Assembly (NCBI GenBank): GCA_907163375.1
Contig: CAJQUW010000942.1
Coordinates: 29,277 to 93,276, forward strand
From: Prostheceraeus crozeri
Taxonomy: Eukaryota; Platyhelminthes; Polycladida; Euryleptidae
DNA length: 64,000 nucleotides
Direction of reading: 5' to 3'
Below the pieces are notes generated by a model, which did no database searches, had not been told where the DNA came from, and worked only from the letters and a program-made list of their open reading frames with translations. Shown here piece by piece: positions 32,705-45,900 of this stretch. The position numbers and the translations under genes were made by a program. How positions within the stretch are numbered: the stretch's first letter is position 1; each line of letters opens with the position of its first letter.

Positions 32705-34322
32705 CAGACGGATTATTTCAATATAAAGTTATGCCCTTTGGCATGAAAAACTCACAATCGACTTTTCAAAGACTGATTTCTAAGGTGTTAGGCGATCTTG
32801 AGAACGTCACGGCATATGTTGATGATATAGTTGTTCACAACAACACTTGGGAGGAGCACCAACGGACACTTAGGAAATTGTTTGGAAGGCTCCGAACAGC
32901 CAATCTCACTATAAACTTAACCAAAAGCGTATTTTGCCAGGCGGATGTGGTCTACTTAGGGCATGTAGTAGGGCACGGGAAAGTGAGGCCACTTCAAAGT
33001 CATATAAATCACATGAAAAATTTCCCACCCCCTTCAGATAAGAAAGGTATTATGCGTTTTCTAGGAATGCTAGGATACTATCGGAGGTTTCTACCAGATT
33101 TTGCAACTGTAGCAGTACCCCTCACAAACATACTGAGTAAAAGGTCGCCCTTTATCTGAGACAGAGAGTGTCAAGACGCTTTTGATAAGTTAAAAATTAT
33201 GATGTGCGATCCCCCTGTGCTAAAAGCACCGGCGTGGGACAAACCCTTTCAAATAATGACAGATGCCAGCGATGTAGGAGTAGGGGCTGTGCTAATGCAA
33301 GAAACGGACGGTACTCCATTTCCAGTAGCTTACTACTCTAAAAAATTAGACAAACATCAAGTGAACTATTCTACAATAGAAAAAGAGACTCTTGCGTTAC
33401 TGGCAGCAATAAAGCATTTCGAGGTATATATCTCATCTTCAATAGAACAAGTTATAGTATACACTGACCACAATCCTTTAGTCTTCCTTAACAAAATGAA
33501 ATTCAAAAACCGCCGTCTCCTCTCATGGAGTCTGACTATTCAGGAGTTTGATCTTCGAATTTGTCATGTAAAGGGTAAGGACAACATTTGGGCTGACGCG
33601 CTGTCCCGGTCCTGCCCCCTTTAGCTGATTCTATCTCCAGAACACGGCGGGCCGCGTAGACTGAAACGCACAACGCAAGTCGAGCACCAATCTCCGAGCT
33701 GTATCTACGATCCAAACCAGAAGCCACCCTGAGCACAAGACACTTCTGTATATCCACGCGATACGTATATCAATCTACTGCACGCCTCCTACCGATCGGC
33801 GTTCTTGTCCGGGTGGATGTGATGACTATGACTTCTCTTTCCTCTCCTCCTTCCTCTACATTGATCGCGCAGAAGACAAGTGACGTCACTCTGCAACGTA
33901 GGAGAGAAATCAGGCTCATAATGACATTCATAAACAGCTGCCGTTGCCGCCCGCGCCATCTCTCACTCTCATCTCGTGAAAAGAGGGTCAAGACCTCTTG
34001 CTCTCGCCTCGCGGAAAGAAGGACAAGACCTTGCCGCGCGCGCCGTCATCTTCACACCTCCGCACCGACCAAATCACTCCCAATTCCTGTCCGCGGAGCT
34101 CAAGCGTGCCCGTTCAAACTCCGACCGTTCCCGCTCGCTGCTGCTGCTGATCACGCGCACTAACTTTAACGTGAACGCTTAACTGGTCCTTCTAGGGGCC
34201 ACTTTCGAGACTTGCCCTCCAGGCCCTCAAGAGGGCCCATACCATTTGCCGCTCAATAAAGCATTATTAAGAAGCCAATCCTCTTTTCTGCTACGACCTA
34301 CCGGGTTTGGGAGATCGTAACA
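32705..34322 (+). mobile_element. Gypsy-type LTR retrotransposon fossil, 5'-truncated
   Basis: Starting exactly at the PolB element's right end, the sequence carries the Gypsy reverse transcriptase (VMPFGMKNS and AYVDDIVVH, followed by the FLGMLGYYRRF thumb). The RNase H domain follows (MTDASDVGVGAVL, YTDHNPL and WADALSR). I see no integrase. The 3' region to about 34322 is GC-richer, holds AATAAA near 34254, and ends ATCGTAACA, as an LTR end would. It is broken, with at least one break besides the missing 5' half. The fragment looks moderately old. Confidence 0.85.
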
Positions 34323-35181
34323 ACAGTCTCTTGGAACAGATGAGGAGCCACTAAGAAATCCTGATACAGAGGTATGTCTTAGTCATAGAAAAAAGATAAT
34401 TAGACTATGGTGAAGGGACATCAATTCATTTTCAGCGAAATTAAATCTGCTCCTGATGCCTACTCTTTAAAAATAAAAGTTAAGAATCTTGTATGCCGGC
34501 ATATTCTTGAATTGTGGAAAATCTAGGTTTATTTGTTTGAGATAGAGTAACTAGGATATTACAATTCCGTGCACATTACTTTAAAGTATGGATGTCTGTT
34601 TGAGACTATGAATACATTAATTTTCAATTATTTGTACAAGTGATGCGTTACAATTAATTGTTTCTTGATATTGTGATGTTACTTGAAACTTGATAAATGT
34701 TAAATGCACACTCCTGCTGGCGTATTTTGCAGGTACTATGTACTAGTGTTCAAAAATTACCAGCAATTTACTGGTAATTTATCGGTAAATTACCGGTAAT
34801 TTATATTCAAGTCCGTATAACTTCAAATCGAGTGCACCAATATGCTTTGATTTTAGCTAAGTACACACTTGGCTTAATCTGATTCTGATGAAGGCTTGAA
34901 TTTTGCTCAACGTCTGATTCTTTGTCATAGATATTGCAATTGAGAAATGAAAAATTGACATTTTTAAGAAGTTTGCTGGTATTTCACTCAATTCCATAGA
35001 CCACAATAATCAAAAGTTTGACGGCAAATAAACATTGTTCTAGGGAAAGGCCACGCGCTCTATAATATTTTGTAAATTATGCACTGCAGATCCTTAGCTT
35101 TCTATAAATACAATTCCAAACTACAGGGTGTTCAGTATAAAAGCAGGAAATTCCAAATTTATGCTTGCATAGTTTGTAATA

Positions 35182-38100
35182 GGGGAAGTCAGTGCAGGAT
35201 GGGACAGTGCAGATCTCGCTTATCTTGAGTGATTCAGCAGATTGCTATCTATCCATATGAACCACCACTGGCTGTTACTACCCGCCAATAGGAAGCACTC
35301 GGTTCATCACGTGTTATGCCGGAGATACAATGAGATTGTAAAAACGACCATGTTCAAAATCTATCTCGTCAATTGATGCTTGCATGATCCACACACTGTT
35401 GCACCAACTTCTGCATCTGATCTCTTCACCGATCCCGAGGTAAGTGAAACCATTTATCACATGCACAAGCTTTAGCAAAAGTAATCACGACTAGATGTCC
35501 TCAACTTTGAGTTTTTTCATTGATAACTGATGGGGCAGGTCGGGACAGCTATGTCCCATCTTGCCCCATATAGAAATGTACCGAAAACTTCATGCTTTTG
35601 TTTCTTATGCATTACAAGCTCAATGCTTAGAATACAGCTTATTAAGATATTTTTTAGCAGACTAGAACTAATGTGTGTCTAATGAGGGCTTTCATGCTTC
35701 GGCCTTTTTCATTTTTCAAAGAGGCTTATTTTAAATTATTTCACTTTCAGGTTGCAAGATGGCTCGAAGCTACAGAAGAAAATCCAATCGATTCCAGTGG
35801 TCAAATGAAGATCTAAAAAGTGCGAAGGATGCCGTGGAGTCTGGATCTCTGTCCATAAGAAAAGCGGACGTTCAATATTCCATCCCCAAGTCAACTCTCC
35901 AGAGAGCTCTAAAAGGCAAAGTCGAAAGTGGTCGACGCGGAAGGTTTTCAACTGTCTTTTCGGAGGATCAAGAGCAGGAGATTGAGGATCACTCAAAGAA
36001 ACTGGCAAGTCTCATGCATGGATTAACTCCGCAGAAACTAAGGTCATTAATTTATGATTATGCTGTCGTCAACAAAATTCAACACCCGTTCTCCAACATC
36101 AAGCGTGAGGCAGGGAGGGATTGGCTGGTAGGATTTTTTAAAACGACATCCCACGCTCTCCCTGAGAACAGCGGAGAACACTAGTTTGACTAGAATAACC
36201 GGCTTTAATAGACAGAAAGCGGACGAATTTTTCAAAAATTTGAAAGCCGTCATGCAGAAGCACAAATTTATGCCTACTGAAATTTACAACATGGATGAAT
36301 GTGGAATATCAAACGTTCCACAAGGAAATCCAATGGTCATAGCCTCAAGAGGAACTAGGCAGGTCGGCATTGTAACCTCGGCCGAAAAGGGACAAACCAC
36401 GACAATAGTCTGCAATGAGCGCCGCTGGGTACTTCATTCCTCCAATAATCATTTTCAATAGGAAAAATAAGTCGGATAAGCTCATGCAAAGAGCGCCATC
36501 AGGCTCTATACAGCTTGTTTCTGACAACGGTTGGATGACGGTAGATTTGTTCACGCAATGGCTTCAACACTTTGCAAACTCAACTGGTGCCTCGCCCTCA
36601 TCTAAAAGGCTTTTAGTCATGGACAATCATGTGAGCCATGTATCACTACAAGCTGTTTCTAGAGCCGAAGAACTAGGAATAGTTCTTTTAACCATTCCCC
36701 CTTATACAAGCCATAAGTTGCAGCCTCTCGACCGCAGCTTCTTCGGACCTCTGAAGGCTCAGTACGAAAAAGTTTGCATTGAGTGGCAATTGTCTCATCC
36801 TGGAAGGAGAATCTCTCAAGAATATACTGCAGAACTATTTGGTGTGAAGGCTGCTTCGATTGAAAAACCCATTAATGGATTTTGAGCAACAGGGATATCG
36901 CCTCTAGAATCGCAAGTTTTCACCGATGATGATTTTGCGCCATCCACGATCACCGAAAGGTCACACGTCGAGTCAGATGGGCCTACTCAATTGGACTCCA
37001 CAGCTGCAGTAGCAAATCATCATCCGAACTCAACCGCTTCAAACATGCCTCCTCTTCGGTACTCCACTGCCTCAGCCATGCCTCTTGGTCAGGACTCTGT
37101 CACAGTCAGGCCTCCAGTTCAAGACTCAACCACTTCAACCACACCTCTTCGGGACTCCACTGCCTCAGCCATGCCTCTTGGTCAGGACTCTGTCACAGTC
37201 AGGCCTCCAGTTCAAGACTCAACCACTTCAACCACACCTCTTCAGGACTCCAGGACTCCACTGCAACAGCCATGCCTCTTGGTCAGGAATGCACCTCTTC
37301 AGCCATGCCTCTAGGTCAGGACTGCACCTCTTCAGCCATGCTTCTAGGTCAGGACTCTGCCACTTCGGCAAGGACGCTTAATCGAGAATTTGCAGGTCCA
37401 GACTTGGTCCAGACTGAATCAGACACTCTGCGACAGAAGTCCTCCACTTCAACCATCTATCCTCAACGCAAATTAGTGCCAATATCAGCACTATCAAAGA
37501 TACCGATAGTAGACCGATCGACTTCGTCTAATGGACGAAAGCGAAAAGCTGGAAAATCGATGATATTAACATCCAGCCAGTTAAGAGAGCTCTTCTGGAG
37601 AAACAAACACACACTGGCAAACAGAGGAAGCCAAAGAAATCAGCCAAGAACTCTAAAAGAGCAGGACCAACAAAGAGCAAAAGTGACTGGCATGAAAAGG
37701 AGAATTTGAACATGAAGTATTTTTGTCTATTTTGTAGTGAAGAATTTATCAATCCGCCAACTGAAGACTGGATAATGTGCCAACTCTGCCGAGGATGGTG
37801 TCATGAGGCCTGCTCAAATGGCCAACCAAGTTCCGGTGACTTTATATGTGACTTTTGCCACTGAGGCTCTTTGATTAATAGATTTGATGACTCAATCAAT
37901 TTTATTGCACCATGTAATTTTCTAAACCACTTGTTGTCGTTTTAACAAAGTCTGACTAGAAAAAGGAGTCATATTGTGTTCATAACTGAAGTTCTCTCTT
38001 TTTTATTACAATGTGAGCATGTCAATCATTTCAGATTAGCTTAAGCTGGCTCTACATTCTCTTTTGCGTCAATTCGATTTCTTTTTGAAGTCATTCTATA

Positions 38101-38382
38101 TTGGATATCATTCAAAGAGCAAGAGTTGCTTTCATTATTGACATCATTAAAAAAATTGTCTGACCCATCCTGCCCCAACCGTTGGGGCAGGATGGACCAC
38201 TCGAACATATTTTTTGATTCCTTCTAGCGAGATAAAAAATCGGTAAACTAGGCTACAACTTCTCAAAACACTTCCTCTAACAAAAAGATAGTAAAATATC
38301 TCTAAAATGCGGGAAGAATAGCTTGTTTGCAGTGGTTTCTATGGCATCTTAGAAATGAGGTCCATCCTGCCCCGACTTCCCC
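35182..38382 (+). mobile_element. pogo/Tigger-like element inside the mariner
   Basis: TA at 35180-35181 and 38383-38384 flanks inverted ends GGGGAAGTC...GCAGGATGG. The subterminal word GGGGCAGGATGG occurs again internally. The element encodes a pogo-type transposase broken into several frames. It is the innermost and therefore youngest of the three nested insertions. Confidence 0.88.
35759..37864 (+). pseudogene. pogo-type transposase with C-terminal PHD-like zinc finger
   Basis: Order: a psq/CENP-B-type helix-turn-helix (SIRKADVQYSIPKSTLQRAL, 35759-36184); the DDE_1 core with YNMDECGIS, LVMDNHVSH and LQPLDRSFFGPLK (36186-36885), the last two aspartates about 36 residues apart; a Ser/Thr/Pro-rich stretch with about 100-bp tandem repeats (37050-37350); and a C-terminal Cys/His finger at 37712-37864 (CLFC, CQLC, WCHEAC, CDFC). 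The reading frame changes at least three times, so this copy is dead. Jerky and Tigger proteins of this family often end in such a finger. Confidence 0.85.
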
Positions 38383-38545
38383 TATCTGCGAATTCCAAGA
38401 ATTGTAATTGCGATCTATAAGAATTGTGACTGGAAATTCTAAGAATTGTAATTGGTTGTTATAGCTGTTATATGATTGGTTGATTTGTATTTTTTCGTAG
38501 TACGAAATAAGAAGAACATTCCAGTACCATCAATTTCATTATATT

Positions 38546-39377
38546 GTGCAAATGCCTCAGTTAACTGATTTCCAGCGTCAAGTGATCATGTTATTTAAAA
38601 CTGAGCATCCCACTTTGGGCCTTGATAAATGCGGCGAAATTCAGCCGAATTTCTTCAGCACAATTACAAAAAATCAGTTCACCCTTGTGGCTAAGCGAAT
38701 AAAAGAAGAAGGTAATGCAACCCATCGCAAGCGTGGAACAGGTACCGCCACAAAATTTGACAACAATGCACGGACTGCTGTTTTGGATTCGGATGTCACG
38801 CCAGTTACGCCAAAGGGAAATATGTCATTAGGAACTGTGAATGACAAAATTCGACAATAGCAAAAGTCGATAATTTGTTGTGCTGCGGTTTCCTGGTTTG
38901 GAAAGTCAAATCTTTACTTTATTGAAACTGGCCAAGACCACATCCCAAATTCAAAAAAGAAGAAGACAGTAAATCAGGACGTTCATCGAGAAAAAATGTG
39001 CCCTCGGGTTATCGAAGATATCAATCGCATAATGCAAAATGAACCATGGACGTGACAACAAGATGGCGCAAAGCTCCACACAGTAGTCACAACAATTAAT
39101 TGGCTTAGAGAAAACACACCTGATTTTTTTTGAACCAAGTGATTGGCATTCAAAAAGCCCAGATTTGAACGTCATGGACTTCTGTATGTGGAGTATTTTA
39201 TTGTCCCATCTTCAGCGACAGCGTGGACAGATAACTGACATTGAAATGCTTAAAGATGTTTTGACAGAAGTGTGGAATGGAATACCCGACAGAACCCTTC
39301 GCTCAGCCACTTCTGCATGGATACAACGTTTGAAGCGCTGTGTCAATGTCAGTGGTTCTCATTTTGAACTTTATTGA
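38546..39377 (+). pseudogene. Mariner-like transposase, decayed
   Basis: The first 104 codons (38546-38860) form the DNA-binding N-terminus. The sequence then jumps to the middle of the catalytic domain (SWFGKSNLYFIETG), so the part with the first catalytic aspartate is deleted. Next come QQDGAKLHT with the second aspartate, preceded by an in-frame TGA near 39052, and SPDLNVMDFCMW with the third. The C-terminus ends at 39377. It is inactive through the deletion, at least one stop and at least one frameshift. Confidence 0.8.
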
Positions 39378-41207
39378 TATTTCCGAGTCTTCATTATTGC
39401 TTTTGTAATACACATACATTTGAAATTTCCTGGTTTTTTACTGAACACCCTGTAGTTGTCAATGTTAGAAGGAGTATGAAATCTATGCGTAGTAAATTTA
39501 AATACATGGCGACATGTTTCAAGAAATGTATTTTGACAACTATAATTAGTAATAAATATTACTATAATATGAGAAAGAGAGAGAGAGATCATCAATGGAA
39601 AGAATATGCAGATATCGTCCCTATTGTAGCCATCTGGTAAAATTGGACAATACGCGCCCAGGCTACAATCATCATAAAGGTGCATAGAGGCATTGATAAG
39701 AGAGCAATAGCGATCGTCTCAACCAATGAGAGACCAGAATTAGAATATTTTAAATGCGTGTTGAAGAGATAGCTACCTAGGGTGCAATTTCATAAATTCA
39801 GGCATTCTTTAGTACTGCTAGGGGTTGATGATAGCAAAGTGAATGGTATAATTACATAATTAGACTGTTTAAGCGCATCACTTTGCTAGAAGTACAAACT
39901 GATTCAAAGCAATGGCACATGCAGGAACATGCTGTGAATTCCTTCAAAATGCTCCGATCGTCACGATTCCTTCAGATTCGAAGAATTCAGATCATTGCGC
40001 AAAAGTTTTCTCGACAATGTTGGGCCCTCAAATCATTATTAGAAAAAAATAGCAGGCGCACGAAAAAACGCTCTCAAACTTCTCTGTAGAACTTGACATC
40101 GACTGTGTCGCTTTGTTGTGTAATCCGGTTGATAAGTCACTGAAGCTTCGCACAATTTGGCGTGTTTAATATCGAACTGGCTGCTTTGTTCGATTGCTGT
40201 GGTAATATGTCAGCAGATTGTGCCATTTTATTAACGTTACATGTTCCCATGTTTCCTTTCTAGTCAAACAGAAGAAGAGAAGACCGGTCTAATTCTGTGG
40301 GTATAACTATTAACATCGAACTATTCATACACACCTGGTTGAATACATTTATAAGCTATAAGCTATGATTTAGTAATTTTAAGAAACTCTAAATTCTTTA
40401 GGCTACCTGAGAATTGTGAGAGTATTGGAAATGAAATTTTGCCATAGCAAAATATAATGAGGAAACCCCTAAAAATGAACAATTGTGTATCTGTAATTTA
40501 CCGGTAATTCATTTCAATCTTACCGGTAAATTACCGGTAATTTACCACACTTCAAACACTGCTATGTACTAACAATCAAATTCTTCTTGAAATAAGGGAA
40601 ATGAAGATCTTTTTGGAGGACATGAATAAGCGGATGGCTTCATTGGAGAAAGAAAATAAGAGAGTAAGTAGTTAGTGTGAGCTATATAACTACACTGTAA
40701 TTTAGTCACAGTGAGTTACAGTATACACATGTGCATGTAATTTCTCAAAACACCAGTTTTTTATATACTTTTATTACGTACGATAGAAATAATTAAGTAC
40801 ATTACTTTCTCTCGATGGTTGACTTAAATTAATCACGGACAATTGATCTTATCTTACAGAACCGAAAGGAAGCATCAAGACACTTGGTTCAAGTTCAAGA
40901 CGAGACATCAAGTTCTTCAGCGGAGCCTGTAGTACTGAATGAAACTAGCCTCTTTGTTCATAACTGCAGACTTCGCTCATCATTTAAAACTTGAAAGTGC
41001 ATCACATGCAATATTTCATCTTTCAGATTTTTAATGGAAAGGATTTGATGTCCATCAGGGCGAGTAGGCCCAGCATATTCGCCCTCCGAATTGCGGAGGA
41101 AATGTTCAGGGAGGATGAGCTAAAGACGAAGCTAATATCTCCTTAAAGAAAGAGCCATGATGGGAGGCAGCCATTTGAGGACGATAACAGACTGAAAATT
41201 ATGAAAA

Positions 41208-41950
41208 GTAAGGGATTTATCTTTCTAAACGCGGTAACGTGCCATCCATGTGGAATTTCCCATGTGTTTGTTCTCCTGTTTTTATTGTGTGATAATTCGT
41301 ATTTGTATGTCCCATATATTATTTGAGGAACAATCGGGATCGTCTCTCTGAAAGATGCCGATCATGGTATATAAGGTGCAATTCATATAAACACAGATTT
41401 CGATAAAAATCATTAGGACCATTTATTCCATTTAGGGCACAAGATCTCTTGTCAATCGATGAGACACTGTGCATCAATGTTTACGCAATAGAAATCAGAG
41501 AACGGTGATAATGAACATGTCGCTTATCTCTGTATCGTGGCGGCGAAGAATAGAATCTCGTCAGAGGATTTTGAGATTTCCTGTCGAATGTGGATATTTC
41601 ACCGAAATTCGTGCATGCATCCTCAGGTCAAAGGGAAGATAGCCGGAATACTGACTGAATCCTCGTAAAACCTGCGCGTATTTTATCTAATAAGAGGAAA
41701 TTTGCTTCAGTGAAAAGACTGCGGTCATAATATCCTTTCCAGGATGATATCATCAATGTTAATGTATGTTTTATTTCACATACATGTATACTCACTGGTT
41801 GAATGAAGTGAACATTCGCCGAAAGAATCAATTCTAACTCTGAGTATACCCAAGATTATAGAAACAATTATATATCATAGAACGATTTTGGTGTGGCCAT
41901 GCTCAATATTTGATTAGAAAATGATTCATATTATCATCGGACATATGTAC
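41208..41950. other. Putative BEN-gene intron, no other feature
   Basis: Sequence after the donor-like GTAAGG at 41208. No ORF or repeat is recognised before the inverted-repeat element. Confidence 0.4.
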
Positions 41951-42949
41951 AGGTGCTGTTCACAAAAATTGAATATTTTCAAAACTTCGTGCATAAATTG
42001 TCTTCAATCCACTCAGACATTTTGGATACATCTAGCTTTGAAAATCAGCAGTGCATTATTACAGCAAAATGTCTTGAGACAATTTTCCCAGCTTGTTTGA
42101 TGAAATATAGTTTCATACTCTCTCAATAAGTGAATGATAAACTAGTATACTCGTTTCACAAAAATAGAATAACCAAACTAGTGTTCCACAAAAACAGAAT
42201 AATTTTCATGCTTCTCACGGACAAAGCAACAAAGTTAATATTTGTTGACTGAACTCTTGACGTTGATCACCGCCTGTTTTCCCCGAGGCACAGAGTCAAC
42301 TGGGTACACGAACACGTTCATAAAAGGCTAGCAATGCTGGGCACATTGAGGCACCCAAGATGGAACACTTTGCACATGGTTCATAGTGCCTCATTTCGAT
42401 GCTCATATTTTCTTTGATTGAGTGAACAAACTCGGATGAAACGTTGAGGGCATGCAAAGTAATGTCTGAGTTGTTGGACGCTTATGTGTCATTTCATCTC
42501 CTCACAATTTGAATTCTTACAAAAGTTGTTCAATGTGCCCCACGCATAGGGCACATTGGACCACCCAGTGGAGGCACATTGAAACATCTTTATGCATTGT
42601 TCTCTTATACAATCGCGTTCGCCTTTATGTATCAGATTTATATCTTCAGTTCATGAATTATCAAAATCAAATTCATACATGGAGATTTTTATCGGGAAAA
42701 ATGATAGTGCATATGTTTGATATGAAAAATACATGCTAATTTCTGGAAGAAAAGTGTTCATCGACCATCATAGTTCTCAGATAATGGATAATAGTATTAT
42801 GGATAATAGTATTATTCATGATAGAAGAGCCTGGGTAAGATCACTAGTGATAAATGTATTCATATACAATGTCAAATTTATCATTTTGAACATCAAAGCA
42901 TGTCTATAGACATTGCGCATTGCGTAAGTAGACATATTATGTAAGACAC

Positions 42950-45900
42950 CACGGTGTCCCCATTTCAACATTCAGACTAAAAAAATATACCATCGGCCAA
43001 ACCTATTTTTTCGTGATCCATGACCCATTTGAAGTGTATGATCGCAAAAGGGGAAATTTTATAGTGCTCAGATTTTTTTTAAATTGCCAATTTTCAAAAT
43101 GGCGGCTATTTTCGTTATGTGTGACCTCTTCTTTTTAACTCAACGCATTTCCGAGACAAGGTGGCCGTCATAACACTATATATTTTTGTAATACATTCAT
43201 AAAATACTTGAAGGAATTGTCAAGTACTGTCTGCATAGGTGACATATCTATTTTATGAGTAGTACGTGCAAGTTTTACCACTATTTTGCAAAGATAGAAA
43301 ATATTTTTGAGTCTTTTTTCATGCAATAAAAGATTTCGCTATAGCCATACACGATGCATGAAGCATGCTGCATTTGCATTATCCATCGGAAGAAGTACTT
43401 ACCATTCAGTATTCGAGTATCAAATCATATTACAGGATGAGAGAAAAGACTTTTTTATCCAAATTTTGCTTAGAGAAGACATGTTTCAATAACAAGATTA
43501 ACAAGTTAATTCTACCAAGCCACACTACCAGGTGCTAAAACGAACTTCATTTATAATTAAAAAATTCATAAATGCAAGCTATTGTATCTGCATACAGCAG
43601 ACAACAATTGTTTGCCATAGTTATTGTTCTCAGTGCTGCGGATTTTATAGTTGTCCCACACACGCTGAAAATCATAATGGACGGATTCTGAAGTTTACTC
43701 GCTCCATGGCCCAAGACCTTTGTTGCCATTGAAGGAGCAGAACTCAGTAATGTGAAAAATCACGGCATGGATCTTCGGTGTGATTGGGATCTTCAACTTT
43801 TGATAAGATATCTTAAATAATTCGATTTTTGTGGCATAGTCAGCATCCAAGGTACTTCCATAGCATGAGTCGATGACGTCTTTGAAACGCCTGAATGCCT
43901 CAACAAATACAATTTGATTATTCGGAACCAGTTGCTCTAGAACATCAACATTCGCCAACAACTTCCTGCTGGCATTCCCGGTGAAACTTCCTCCATGCAG
44001 GCCTTCTCTTTGGATACCACAGCGTAGCAACCACTCGTCAGCCTGTGGCCAAAGTTTTCGCAAAGCCGAGAATATGGTGTTTACCGGTCCTGTGAGTAAA
44101 TGTAGTTCAGGTGGGGGAACGAGAGAAATAATTGTGGTGATATCGGATTTACCACAAAACATTGGAGGATGAACGACGTTACCGTGATATTTTGCCTTTT
44201 CTTTCACTGCGCCATCGTCATAGTAATTCCAAAACAGTTTCCTCAAAGTACCGAGAGTTCTCTGATTTCCTTTGAAATCGAGTCGATCTTTTTTGATATC
44301 GCACCATGAGCATGGATGCACACTGCTATGTGACATCAGACCGAGCAAAATATTGCATAATTTTAGGTCACTGGCAATCGTAAATTTCCGGTTGAGCAAA
44401 TGAATGCCGACATTGACTCACAACTGTTTCAGATTGTAGTAGTTCTCGGGTACTTCAGGAACGATGCCTATAATGAAGCAACGTTTGACTCCTGAGTCTT
44501 TGAATTCCGAACGCCTTGATGTGCCTGTTGCATCATCTGACGGATCGAAGATGGAAAGACAACATTTTATAAAACCACCTCCGCCATCGATGCCGATCTT
44601 TATCAAAGCAGAGTCATTGTCAATACCTCTTTCTCGAAGAACAAAATCGACGAAAACGTTCAAATCACGACAAACAACTGCCCATTCTTCTTTTGAATCG
44701 TCGTCAGATTTTTGGATCTTGAATGGCAGTAATCGAAGGTCAAAGAATCCATCCAATGAATGATTCAGTTTGTCTCGAGCAGTTTGTCTCTAAGACGACG
44801 TTCTACAATTCCGGGGTTAGAATTTCGTAGATCTTGTGATAGCTTGTTTACTTCTCGAGTACTTAAATAAAGTCTTGGTTGAATTTTTGTAAAAGTACTT
44901 GCCTGAATAATAGGACTTTCTAGGCTTTTTCTCTTCGGCGGTATTCTTCGATCGCAGTTTCCCAGCGTGGTTAGCGAAGTGGATTCGTTGATGGTTCTAC
45001 TTGCAACTCGCTGTTTAGTTTGCTTTGAAGGGGAATCCAACAAAGATTCAACGTTGTAAACTCTTGCCCGTCTAGAAGAGCACATTTCAACTGAATGGTT
45101 ACTTCCTCTATAGATCTTTGCAAAACAACGTCCACATATTTTGAAATGTTCTACAGGTGGAATCACATTTGTTTGAGATCGGCCTGATTTCCGTTTCAAT
45201 TTAACTGCATCTTGTAGACTCATCAGTGCAACAGAGCAAATTCTACACTCACATTTCTTGCAGGATCGAGTGTTTGTTTGACGTCGCGGATCGTAGTCAT
45301 CTGGTAGAAAAAAGTCAACACTGTCCCCTTTACCTTTCTTCAGTAATAGCATGTGACAACCTCCACAAACGCCACTGGGAAAATCAGGACTGTCTATGTC
45401 AAAGTGTTCAATTAAATGTTCTTGTACGATAGAAATTTCTTTAGCAGAAAGATTTCTCGACGCTTTCCGGTAACAAACGATGCATACTCTCTTTCGTAGT
45501 TTTTCGTGTGTTTCATCTAACGCCGTTGCCATTTTGATCGTAAATGAAATCAAAAATTTACCAGTGAGCGACAATTCAATTCCTATGTTATATTCATGCC
45601 ATAGCATACATGTGCATGACCATGGATATCTTTGGTATGACTCATCAATCAGTTTCAATCAATCACGATGCACTAGCAGTTTAATGAAGAAATCGAACAA
45701 TGCTATTACCGCACGCAACATAACGAGTCAAGACAATAGATATTTTATGGCTTCTATATCTCTATAGAAGTAAAGAGTAAAGAATATAATAAATAGAAGT
45801 ATGAAGCGGAGAATTCTTTACCCTCTAAACTCTATATCACACTTGCATGTTATATGGTGGCTTTACTAATGACTTTATGTAGCCGGTAATCTGAAACAAT

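Larger units (their letters stand above)
35124..39452 (+). mobile_element. Mariner-like element inside the hAT, holding a pogo element
   Basis: TA flanks the element at 35122-35123 and 39453-39454. The inverted ends read CAGGGTGTTCAGTAnAAAA, followed by CAGGAAATT. The pogo element sits near its left end. Its own transposase remnant is at 38546-39377. Confidence 0.88.
34744..40561 (+). mobile_element. hAT-type element holding a nested mariner and pogo
   Basis: An 8-bp target duplication CTATGTAC (34736-34743 and 40562-40569) flanks ends reading TAGTGTTC and CACTG, typical of hAT. The terminal regions repeat ATTTACCGGTAA words. Without its insertions the element is about 1.5 kb and has no transposase, so it is non-autonomous. 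Removing it restores the BEN-gene exon in frame. Confidence 0.85.
34327..41207 (+). pseudogene. BEN-domain host-like gene, split by transposons
   Basis: Exons are inferred from GT-AG borders and agreeing phases. Exon a is 34327-34371. Exon b is 34733-34743 plus 40570-40663, cut by the hAT insertion. Exon c starts at 40860 and its 3' border is unclear. Exon d is 41027-41207. Exon b encodes a likely coiled coil (EIREMKIFLEDMNKRMASLE). Exon d resembles a BEN domain, a DNA- and chromatin-binding fold (SIRASRPSIFALRIAEEMF, then FEDDNRLKIMK). Exon d carries an in-frame TAA at 41144-41146. A possible last exon lies at 47872-48024. A coiled coil before a BEN domain is a known layout. The gene is dead here. 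Confidence 0.55.
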
